In this document: in pieces, positions 1 to 5,341 of the stretch
Numbering within the stretch: position 1 is the stretch's first letter
Layout: every line of letters begins with the position of its first letter
NCBI GenBank assembly: GCA_023416335.1
Contig: JAEZHY010000100.1
Span: 1-5,341 of the forward strand
Reading direction: 5' to 3'
DNA from: Pseudomonadota bacterium
GTDB lineage: Bacteria; Desulfobacterota; Syntrophobacteria; Syntrophobacterales; Syntrophobacteraceae
DNA: 5,341 bases
The notes under the pieces: generated by a model
Database searches by the model: none
The model's input: only the letters and a program-made list of their open reading frames with translations
What the model was told of the DNA's origin: nothing
Translations under genes and position numbers: made by a program

Positions 1-35
1 ACATATGCAACGTGCACTTGATCGATCCTGTTCAT
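1..35 (-). CDS. Possible start of the next gene in the operon (partial)
   Basis: Thirty nucleotides after the TAG stop of the exported TPR gene, an ATG opens a frame (MNRIDQVHVAY) that stays open to the window edge. A GGGA lies about 10 nt upstream and AAGAA lies closer. The short gap fits the packing of the other genes. With only 11 codons visible no family can be named, and the open frame could be chance. Confidence 0.25.
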   Translation of the reverse strand, partial: MNRIDQVHVAY

Positions 36-65
36 CTGTTCTTATTCCCACAGTTGAGCTTTTTG

Positions 66-1103
66 CTATTCTTCAACATCCCGGAATGGTTTCCCATCCA
101 TGTATAACTGCAAACGCCGCTGATATCTTGACGATATTTCTACTTTTTGAGAATCGGGTATTTTCGCCGACAGCTTTAGTGCCATTTTTTGTTCGTTAAC
201 AGCTTCGTTAAACATTCCCGCTTCGGCGTATGCCGCCGCGAGTGTATCGTGATAAAAAGGCCCGGCTCCATCCAACTCAACAGCCTTTTTCCCCATCTTC
301 ACGGCTTCACTGCCGTTTCTGAACGCCGGATCGGGACAGGTCGCAAGTATCCATGCGATGGAATTGCACGCAAGTGCGGAAGTGTTCCTGCTGATCTGGA
401 GTCCCCGTTTCAAGTCGCTCAGGGCAAGACCGTATTCCAGCTTCGATTTGTATACGAGACCGCGAAGAATCCAGTTCTCACAGTTAAGCGGATTCTTGAT
501 GACGGCACGATCGAGATGCGCGAGTGCTGCATTGAATTCTCCCCGTTCGAAATAGGCGCTTGCGATATAGTAGCAAACATCGGAAATTCGTTCGGGGTTG
601 TCTTCCTTTTCCAGGAACTTCTTCAGGTCTTCGATTGCCTGCTCGGGCTTGCCCTTCGCGATCAGAGCCCTGCCGCGCCAGTAGTATCCCCAGGGGTGAT
701 TCTTAAAATTTGTCATCACCTGATTGGAAACATCATAGAGTTCGTCGTATTTCCCGACGGCATACAACGTCCCGAGTTTGCTAATGTATGGTTGCAGGGC
801 GGCCGGTCTTAGTGAAATAGCTTTATCGAAGTCGGCCAGGGCCAGATCGTAAGATCTCAGTGCGGAGTAGACCATTGCTCGATTGTAATAGGCAACCGGG
901 TCATACGGTTTCTGCCTGATGGCATTTGTATATGTCAAGATGGACTCATGACGGTCCAGGTCATTCCGGAAGGAGGCGGGTCCCTGATAAGAAGAGGACT
1001 TGCTCTTGTCTGAAGATGCTGAATGGAGAACCTTGGGAAATGATGCGAAAAGGAAAATTGCAATGAAAAAGATAATCTTGCCTATAATTACACCGCCGCG
1101 CAT
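66..1103 (-). CDS. Exported or membrane-tethered TPR-repeat protein
   Basis: From the ATG at 1103 the protein is 345 residues and starts with a signal-peptide-like segment: MRGGVIIGK, a hydrophobic core (IIFFIAIFLFASF), then PKVLHSASS. Cleavage near residues 27-30 is possible, but the site is not canonical and there is no lipobox, so it may stay as an anchor. TPRs follow at about 69-102, 103-136 (degenerate), 137-170, 175-208 and 209-242. The C-terminal module has AWILATCPDP (249-258), a last TPR at 281-314 (DTLAAAYAEAGMFNEAV) and a RLQLYMDGKPFRD ending; this arrangement recurs in TPR proteins of several phyla. The frame also opens further upstream (GTG at 1190, ATGs at 1154 and 1148), adding up to 29 residues. 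None of the four starts has a good ribosome binding site, and 1103 is chosen because it places the signal sequence at the N-terminus. Probable role: a periplasmic protein-interaction partner. No enzyme motif is visible. Confidence 0.85.
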   Translation of the reverse strand: MRGGVIIGKIIFFIAIFLFASFPKVLHSASSDKSKSSSYQGPASFRNDLDRHESILTYTNAIRQKPYDPVAYYNRAMVYSALRSYDLALADFDKAISLRPAALQPYISKLGTLYAVGKYDELYDVSNQVMTNFKNHPWGYYWRGRALIAKGKPEQAIEDLKKFLEKEDNPERISDVCYYIASAYFERGEFNAALAHLDRAVIKNPLNCENWILRGLVYKSKLEYGLALSDLKRGLQISRNTSALACNSIAWILATCPDPAFRNGSEAVKMGKKAVELDGAGPFYHDTLAAAYAEAGMFNEAVNEQKMALKLSAKIPDSQKVEISSRYQRRLQLYMDGKPFRDVEE

Positions 1104-1219
1104 ACATTTCGAATTCAAATTGACAACCGTGGAAATTGCACACTCCATTTCCATCTCAAACGGGCATTTGTTCGTGTCCGCCCGTTGCACTGGCGGGCAC
1201 GAATATCTCAGCGCATCTA
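1104..1219 (-). other. Leader or gap before the exported TPR gene, with alternative hairpins
   Basis: If translation starts at 1103, this is a 116-nt untranslated leader after the TAA of the HEAT/TPR gene. If it starts at the GTG at 1190, the gap is 29 nt and the rest encodes up to 29 extra residues. A central GCGGG-complementary block can pair with either of two flanking partners (see findings). A TTGTCA resembling a -35 box lies near 1122-1127, but its best -10 partner overlaps the ATG and is poor, so no promoter is called. No T-tract terminator is present. Confidence 0.4.
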
Positions 1220-3796
1220 TTAATAAAACAGGATACCTGCAAGTTGTTCGTTCATGTCTTTGATGACGGAGTATTCCTCCGCGGCCGAAATGCGATCGCC
1301 AACTGCGAGATAGGTCAGGGCAAGGTAGTAATGTGCCATGATATTATTGTCGGGTGCAAGACGGGCCGCTTCTTTGTAGGCCTGGATGGCAGTATTGTAC
1401 TGTCCGAGGTATGTACAGGTACGCCCCATCTTGTAAAAGCTCTCGGCGTTCTGAGGATTTATCAGGATCATGCGCTTCAGGGCCGGAAAGGTCTTCTGGT
1501 AGCGTTCGAAGTCGTTCAGTGAAAGACTCAGGCTGTATCTGGGCTTGAAGAATTCCGGCTTGTTCAGTATCACCCGCCTGATTTCTTCGAGCGCCTTTTG
1601 CTGCCCGAAGCTCCGCTCGTCGAGTTCTCCCAGGATGAAGTGCGGCTGTCCTTCGCGGACCTTCAATTTTGCAGCTTCCATGAAGGCCGCGCTTGCCTCC
1701 TGCCAGTCGTTCCTCTGTTCGTAATAGCGCCCCAGCAGGTGATAAGCTTCGATCATCTTGGGGTTGTACTTAAGCGTATGCGTCAGGGCCACTTTCATTT
1801 CTTCCCAGCGGACTTTCTGGCCTTCGTATGTCAGCTGGTTCTCGAATTCCTTCCCGGGAGCCCCGGAATGGGTAAACTGCTTGAATGCGCGCGCCGCTTC
1901 CTGCCAGCGGCCCTGTTCCTCATAGATGACGCCCAGGTAATACTGGATTTCGGGGAAGTCGTTCCTGATATTCACGGCCTGGTTTAGAGCAATCGCCGCT
2001 CCGTCCCAAAGCCCCAGCTGTCCTTTGGCCAGGCCGAGGATGCAGTAAGCTTCGACGTCGTCGGGTTTGATCTTTATCGCCGATTCGAAAGCCTTGATCC
2101 CTTCGTCGTATCGTCCCAGATGGCAATAGAGCAGGCCGAGGCAGCTCTGCAGTCTGGGATCCGTCGGGTTGAGCACGGTCGATTGCTTGAAGGCATCTGC
2201 TGCTTCTCCCCAGCAGCCGAGATAGCTGTAGGAAATGCCCAGGTTGCACAGTGCGGGAACGTCTTCCGGCGTGGAGTTGACCACGAGCGCGAAAGCCTGG
2301 GCCGCTTTTTCCCACTGGCCGATCTGGCTGTAGGTGACTCCCAGGTTGTAATAGGCGTTCAGTTTTTCAACCGGGTTGCGGGTGCCGCGCTGCAAGGCTT
2401 TGACGGCGCCTTCGTAATCTCCACGCTGGCTATAGGCGATCCCCAGGTTGATATAGGGCTTGGGCCAGTTCGGTCTGAACCGAATGGCCTGCCGGAGATA
2501 GAAGATGCCTTCTTTCTGACTGCCGAGCTGGCAATACGCCACGCCGAGATTGCAATAGGCCTTGGCTAGGTCGGCCTTGAACCTGATTGCTCTCTTGTAG
2601 CAGTCGATCGCGGTTTCCCAGTCTCCGACCTGGCTGAAAGCAACGCCTGCCGCAAACTGGCCTTCCGCATCGTAGGGGCGCATCTTTATTACTATGTCGG
2701 TTTCGTGCTGCTGCTGAGTTACGGACTGCTCGATGGATTCGGAAAGCAGGACTTCTTCCGTTCTCTCCTGTTTGATCACGTGCCGCAGGAAGCTGATGCT
2801 CCTGGCACTCACATCCTGGTCCGCAGTGCGCTCTTTTGCGACCTTGAGTATTTCTTCGATGTTCTTGGGAATGGGGGCCTGACGTTCACTCGTCGGACGC
2901 TCAACCAACGGGCGCTCCGCCGCCGGCCGGAGTTCGGGTTCGGGGGGCTTGGGCTGGACAGGCCTGCTGTAGAGCGGAGGCTGCGGGAAGGTGATCGGGG
3001 ATTTTGGCAACTCCGGGATCTTTACGGCTGGTTTCCGCTCTTCTTCAGCCCGGACGGCAGGTTTAACGGGTTCGGGTTGAGCCGGTGCTTCGTGGGGGCG
3101 TTCTTCCTTTTTCTCTTCGTGATGGATAAGGACGTCCTTGGCTCCCGGCGCAGCGGCCTTCTCCGGCTGCACCTCCACAGGCGCGGCAGTCTCTCCGGTT
3201 ATCCGGTCCAGAGACCATTGGACAATCTTCTTCACCCGCTCGCTGCGGTCATTGAGACACGGCCGGAGAGCATCAACCGCTTTGGGGGATTTGATTTCGC
3301 CCAGGGCTTCAGCAGCCCGGTAACGGACCCCTTCGTCCGGATCCAGCAGACAATCCATCAAAGGAAAAACCGCCGTAGGCTCACCGATAGACCCGAGTGC
3401 CCAGGCAGCCCAGAAGCGAACGTTCTTGTCCGTATCCTGGAGCGAACGAACCAGGGCATGCAGGGCTTCTCTTGCCCGCCTTTCTCCAAGGTTTTGCGCC
3501 GCCTTCGCCCTGGCCTCGGCCGAATGCGAATTGAGGTTTGCTGCCAGGGTAGAATTGTCGGCAATTTTATCGAATGGAGACAGTACTATCATCGCGGGTT
3601 CCGGCTCCTTGACCTGCTTTTTCCTCCAACGGAACAGGAAACCGAAGAGAGCCGCAAGTAGAACAGCCGACAGGAAGATGCCCGCGAATATGAGAAGATG
3701 CGGGTTTTTCAAGCCGCCAAAATTCCTTTCAAGATAGGGAATAATGGGGTTTAGAAGACCCGAAAGGGAAAACATTTCGCTGCTGAAGGAGATCAT
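1220..3796 (-). CDS. Membrane-anchored HEAT-repeat and TPR-repeat scaffold protein
   Basis: The 858-residue protein has a clear modular order. Residues 33-56 form one hydrophobic helix followed by RWRKK, so by the positive-inside rule the rest is cytoplasmic. Residues 88-200 hold three to four HEAT (PBS-lyase-like) repeats, with motifs VRFWAAWALGSIG (126-138) and VRYRAAEALGEI (157-168). Residues 202-310 are a proline- and charge-rich linker. Residues 311-376 look helical but match nothing I know. TPR repeats then run from 377 to 647 in exact 34-residue steps, with NLGVAYCQLG-type helix A signatures. After a less regular stretch (648-679), more TPRs run 680-849, two or three of them degenerate. 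Both repeat types mediate protein-protein binding; there is no catalytic motif. The ATG is supported by AAGGTG about 6 nt upstream. Position between a flippase and another TPR gene suggests a scaffold for polysaccharide assembly, which is inference. The domain calls are firm; the biological role is unknown. Confidence 0.92.
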   Translation of the reverse strand: MISFSSEMFSLSGLLNPIIPYLERNFGGLKNPHLLIFAGIFLSAVLLAALFGFLFRWRKKQVKEPEPAMIVLSPFDKIADNSTLAANLNSHSAEARAKAAQNLGERRAREALHALVRSLQDTDKNVRFWAAWALGSIGEPTAVFPLMDCLLDPDEGVRYRAAEALGEIKSPKAVDALRPCLNDRSERVKKIVQWSLDRITGETAAPVEVQPEKAAAPGAKDVLIHHEEKKEERPHEAPAQPEPVKPAVRAEEERKPAVKIPELPKSPITFPQPPLYSRPVQPKPPEPELRPAAERPLVERPTSERQAPIPKNIEEILKVAKERTADQDVSARSISFLRHVIKQERTEEVLLSESIEQSVTQQQHETDIVIKMRPYDAEGQFAAGVAFSQVGDWETAIDCYKRAIRFKADLAKAYCNLGVAYCQLGSQKEGIFYLRQAIRFRPNWPKPYINLGIAYSQRGDYEGAVKALQRGTRNPVEKLNAYYNLGVTYSQIGQWEKAAQAFALVVNSTPEDVPALCNLGISYSYLGCWGEAADAFKQSTVLNPTDPRLQSCLGLLYCHLGRYDEGIKAFESAIKIKPDDVEAYCILGLAKGQLGLWDGAAIALNQAVNIRNDFPEIQYYLGVIYEEQGRWQEAARAFKQFTHSGAPGKEFENQLTYEGQKVRWEEMKVALTHTLKYNPKMIEAYHLLGRYYEQRNDWQEASAAFMEAAKLKVREGQPHFILGELDERSFGQQKALEEIRRVILNKPEFFKPRYSLSLSLNDFERYQKTFPALKRMILINPQNAESFYKMGRTCTYLGQYNTAIQAYKEAARLAPDNNIMAHYYLALTYLAVGDRISAAEEYSVIKDMNEQLAGILFY
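1250..1759 (-). repeat. TPR-coding repeats, second block
   Basis: This stretch encodes residues 680-849 of the HEAT/TPR protein. Clear TPRs lie at about 680-713 (AYHLLGRYYEQRNDWQEA), 782-815 (SFYKMGRTCTYLGQYNTA) and 816-849 (HYYLALTYLAVGDRISAA). The two units between them (714-781) keep the helical spacing but have lost most signature residues. Confidence 0.65.
1856..2668 (-). repeat. TPR-coding tandem repeat array, first block (about 8 units of 102 nt)
   Basis: This stretch encodes residues 377-647 of the HEAT/TPR protein as about eight TPR units of exactly 34 codons. On the plus strand the block CCCAGGTTG ends at 2246, 2348 and 2450, and diverged forms fall in register ending at 2042, 2144 and 2552, so the phase is 102 nt over at least six units. 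Between the conserved blocks the DNA has diverged strongly, so the duplications are old and held by protein-level selection. Confidence 0.8.
3197..3535 (-). repeat. HEAT-repeat coding region
   Basis: This stretch encodes residues 88-200 of the HEAT/TPR protein, in units of about 31-32 residues built on the pattern VR-x-x-AA-x-ALG-x-I followed by P-x-AV-x-x-L. The best two units start at residues 126 and 157. The first (near 91-120, AEARAKAAQNLG) and the last (near 187-200) are more diverged. Confidence 0.75.
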
Positions 3797-3813
3797 CGGT
3801 GCACCTTTCCCAT
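3793..3813 (-). CDS. Possible 6-codon upstream ORF overlapping the HEAT/TPR start
   Basis: An ATG at 3813 opens MGKVHR, ending in a TGA that overlaps the ATG of the HEAT/TPR gene as ATGA, the arrangement typical of translational coupling. A GAGGTGA motif lies 11 nt upstream, a rather long spacing, within the 3' arm of the hairpin at 3822-3852. ORFs this short arise easily by chance, so this is a weak call. Confidence 0.12.
   Translation of the reverse strand: MGKVHR
3802..3807 (-). promoter_or_regulatory. Ribosome binding site of the HEAT/TPR gene
   Basis: On the minus strand AAGGTG lies 5-6 nt before the ATG at 3796, a good partial match to the anti-Shine-Dalgarno sequence. It supports this start over the next in-frame ATG (residue 8), which has no such motif upstream. 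It is the clearest ribosome binding site in the window. Confidence 0.6.
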
Positions 3814-3821
3814 AGAAGCCC

Positions 3822-3852
3822 GTCTCACCTCATAAAACCCGGCGAAGGAGAC
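3822..3852 (-). promoter_or_regulatory. Bulged hairpin in the leader of the HEAT/TPR gene
   Basis: On the minus strand GTCTCCTTC can pair with GAGGTGAGAC, giving 9 pairs including one G-T wobble, one bulged T and a 12-nt loop. The 3' arm holds GAGGTGA, a strong Shine-Dalgarno-like motif that would be masked when folded. No T-tract follows, so it is not a terminator. A chance fold, or an mRNA stability element, are alternatives. Confidence 0.25.
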
Positions 3853-3909
3853 AAAGGTATTTGCCCTTTACTGAGGAATAACTGTCGGTGCCTCTGTAAT
3901 AGCCCATTC

Positions 3910-5319
3910 TCAGGTAAAACGCCAGCTTCTGAAATAATGAATTTCCGTTCTGCTGATGGCACCCGAAAGGAGCAGAAACCCTATATAAACCGCAATACCT
4001 GCGGGAATGGTCAGGAATATATTCCTGTCCTCGGCCATGTACAGGAACAGCGCCATGACTGCGGCGCCGGCAAGTGGCGATAATATGGATTTGAACAAAT
4101 GCGCAATGCTGATAAATCGACGGGAGCTATAGAAAAGAATCGCGAAAAATGAGGCTTGCGTCACGAATATGGCCCAGCATGCGCCGACATGGGCGAATTT
4201 CGGTATGAATAGAAGATTCGCCGCGATATGGACCGCTGCTATCACCCACAGGGAAGCCATTGCCGATTTTTCCCGGTTTCGGGCAATCAGGCTGGTCGTG
4301 GCCAGATAGTTCCAGAAGGAAAAGGGAAGAACCAGGCCCATTATTCTGAGTGCGTCGGCAGCGGGAGAGAAGCCTTCCCGGTAAAGGCAGAGAATTATCG
4401 GGCGCGCCATTATCACCAGAATAACCAGAAGGGGGGCAGAGATGATGAACAGGTACTTGAACGTCAGGCGAAGCGTCTGGACAAATGACGTGACCGACCG
4501 CGGATAGAATTTGCTCATGGTCGGCAGGAAAGAACCCATAATCGCGGCCGGGATGAGGACGAGACAATCCATAACTCTCATTGCTGCGGCATAGTAGCCG
4601 ACCTTTGTCTTATCGGTGAAATAAGACAGTGTCAGTGTACAGACCTGATTGCTCAAATAGAGGGCGACCAGTATGCCCGCAAAAGGGGCTGCGGATACGA
4701 TATAGCCCTTCAGGTCGGACCACCTCCATTCAAAGTCCGCATGCGGCAGTACGCGGTTGAGGATCATCGCAGCCGAAATCAGCGCGATCATCACGGCTGC
4801 CAACTGGGAGGACATGACCCCCATGAGGCCCCAGCCGAGGTAAATCACCAGGACGCCGAGGGCGAGATTCCCGACTGAAAAAAGGCCCCGGACCACCAGT
4901 TCGAGTTCGGACTTTTGTATCGCGCGAAAGAACGAATCGACGAATTCCATGAACGAATAGCTGAACACGAAGCAGGCAGCCAGCATGACCGGGATGAAGT
5001 CCGCTTTCGGGCTGCAGAAGATTCCGAGCAGGCCGAGGGATGCCGCCGAGAGTACTACTTTGAGCGCGGATATCTCCTTGAAGAACCTGCGGCCTTTATT
5101 CAGGTCGCGACTCACCTCCCTTTGGACCAATTCTTCGAATCCGAACCTGGGGGCAATGACGAAGAAATTGGCCAGTGCAACCGCGAAGCTGTATCTACCG
5201 AGGTCACCGGCCCCGAGTGAGCGGGCAATCAGGACGAAAAAAACGACCCCAAAAAACTTTGCCATCAACTCAGCGGACACGAGCAGAACGCTGTTTCGAA
5301 CGAATGCCTTGAAACTCAT
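3910..5319 (-). CDS. Polysaccharide flippase, Wzx/RfbX type (MOP superfamily)
   Basis: The 469-residue protein is hydrophobic throughout, with about 14 predicted membrane segments (roughly residues 10-33, 41-57, 85-102, 108-130, 142-161, 165-188, 206-231, 241-268, 285-312, 322-345, 352-372, 376-398, 409-428 and 434-455). The N-terminus has the family hallmark: an ARSLGAGDLGRYSFA segment at 32-46, then a loop with FGFEELVQREVSRD (59-72). A second conserved block, VGYYAAAMRV (240-249) followed by IPAAIMGSFLPTMSKFY (256-272), matches the middle of Wzx proteins. Known family members move undecaprenyl-linked sugar units across the inner membrane for O-antigen, capsule or exopolysaccharide; the substrate here cannot be read from sequence. 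Length is normal for the family. The ATG gives a typical Wzx start (MSFKAFVRNS), but only a weak GGGAT lies upstream. The frame stays open to the window edge without another start codon. A lipid II flippase or other MOP member is less likely. The HEAT/TPR gene follows after 113 nt. Confidence 0.9.
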   Translation of the reverse strand: MSFKAFVRNSVLLVSAELMAKFFGVVFFVLIARSLGAGDLGRYSFAVALANFFVIAPRFGFEELVQREVSRDLNKGRRFFKEISALKVVLSAASLGLLGIFCSPKADFIPVMLAACFVFSYSFMEFVDSFFRAIQKSELELVVRGLFSVGNLALGVLVIYLGWGLMGVMSSQLAAVMIALISAAMILNRVLPHADFEWRWSDLKGYIVSAAPFAGILVALYLSNQVCTLTLSYFTDKTKVGYYAAAMRVMDCLVLIPAAIMGSFLPTMSKFYPRSVTSFVQTLRLTFKYLFIISAPLLVILVIMARPIILCLYREGFSPAADALRIMGLVLPFSFWNYLATTSLIARNREKSAMASLWVIAAVHIAANLLFIPKFAHVGACWAIFVTQASFFAILFYSSRRFISIAHLFKSILSPLAGAAVMALFLYMAEDRNIFLTIPAGIAVYIGFLLLSGAISRTEIHYFRSWRFT

Positions 5320-5341
5320 GGATTGATCCCGGTCAGCGCAG
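5320..5341 (-). other. Right edge upstream of the flippase start
   Basis: The 22 nt before the flippase ATG hold two possible stops for an upstream minus-strand gene: TGA at 5333-5335, or TGA at 5316-5318 overlapping the flippase ATG as ATGA. The flippase frame itself is also open to the edge, with no further ATG, GTG or TTG. No promoter can be judged in so short a stretch. Confidence 0.3.

Larger units (their letters stand above)
3797..3909 (-). other. Gap between flippase and HEAT/TPR gene
   Basis: This 113-nt gap follows the TGA of the flippase. It contains a bulged hairpin (3822-3852), a possible 6-codon ORF and the ribosome binding site of the next gene. A second weak hairpin pairs AAAGG with CCTTT but has no T-tract, so no intrinsic terminator is supported and readthrough is expected. 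I found no convincing sigma-70 promoter. A CGACAG element and an A/T-rich AAATAC further on are too poor in sequence and spacing to call. Confidence 0.5.

Noticed and set aside
15..30. GATCGATC palindrome as an operator or attachment site
   Set aside because: It is a single 8-bp palindrome with no second copy and no flanking repeats; chance is sufficient.
189..812. 207-codon plus-strand ORF opposite the exported TPR gene
   Set aside because: It is antisense to recognisable TPR coding sequence, and its translation shows no domain or family feature.
1101..1127. TTGTCA near 1122-1127 as a -35 box for the exported TPR gene
   Set aside because: The best-spaced -10 candidate (TATGCG) matches poorly and overlaps the chosen start codon.
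1920..2315. 131-codon minus-strand ORF inside the HEAT/TPR gene
   Set aside because: It is an alternate reading frame over the TPR array; its Arg-rich repetitive translation reflects the DNA periodicity of the real frame.
2705..3661. 318-codon plus-strand ORF opposite the HEAT and linker region
   Set aside because: It lies wholly antisense to a gene with clear HEAT and TPR domains. Its translation is rich in Arg, Phe, Leu and Gly without any recognisable motif, as expected for the reverse strand of proline- and glutamate-rich coding DNA.
1220..3796. The 102-nt repeats as a CRISPR array or mobile-element repeat
   Set aside because: The repeats are in frame, diverged, without unique spacers, and encode canonical 34-residue TPR units.
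3851..3880. AAAGG/CCTTT inverted repeat after the flippase as a terminator
   Set aside because: The stem is only five pairs with a 7-nt loop and no following T-tract on the minus strand, so an intrinsic terminator is not supported.
4127..4567. 146-codon minus-strand ORF inside the flippase gene
   Set aside because: It is out of frame within a gene that has clear flippase motifs, and its translation is rich in Pro, Ser and His with no hydrophobic segments or known motif.

Overview
The window holds three complete protein-coding genes. All are on the minus strand, packed closely enough to be one transcription unit read from right to left. In transcription order they are: a polytopic membrane protein of the Wzx/RfbX polysaccharide flippase type (5319 to 3910); a large membrane-anchored scaffold protein with HEAT repeats, a proline-rich linker and about 13 tetratricopeptide (TPR) repeats (3796 to 1220); and a smaller, probably exported TPR protein (start most likely at 1103, stop at 66). 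A possible next gene begins at 35 and runs off the left edge. The flippase frame is open to the right edge, where an upstream gene may overlap its start.

The genes suggest a bacterium with a surface-polysaccharide assembly locus. Base composition looks moderate, roughly 50-55% GC by eye. The C-terminal module of the small TPR protein (a WILATCPDP segment, a last TPR, then a GKPFRD-type ending) is, from memory, common in Planctomycetes, Deltaproteobacteria-like lineages and various uncultured phyla. No phylum can be fixed from this window.

Region by region: 1-65 is a 30-nt gap plus a putative next start. 66-1103 is the exported TPR protein. 1104-1219 is a leader or gap with weak alternative hairpins and several competing in-frame starts. 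1220-3796 is the HEAT/TPR protein. 3797-3909 is a 113-nt gap with a hairpin, a possible 6-codon upstream ORF and a credible ribosome binding site. 3910-5319 is the flippase. 5320-5341 is the edge. No rRNA, tRNA, CRISPR array, insertion sequence or convincing intrinsic terminator was seen.

Inferred joint role: the flippase would move lipid-linked oligosaccharide across the inner membrane. The HEAT/TPR protein, anchored by one N-terminal helix with its repeats predicted in the cytoplasm, could scaffold glycosyltransferases or other partners there. The exported TPR protein could act on the periplasmic side. TPR proteins are known in exopolysaccharide export systems (AlgK, PelE, the TPR parts of BcsC and PgaA), but this particular pair is not one I recognise, so the link is inference from gene order.
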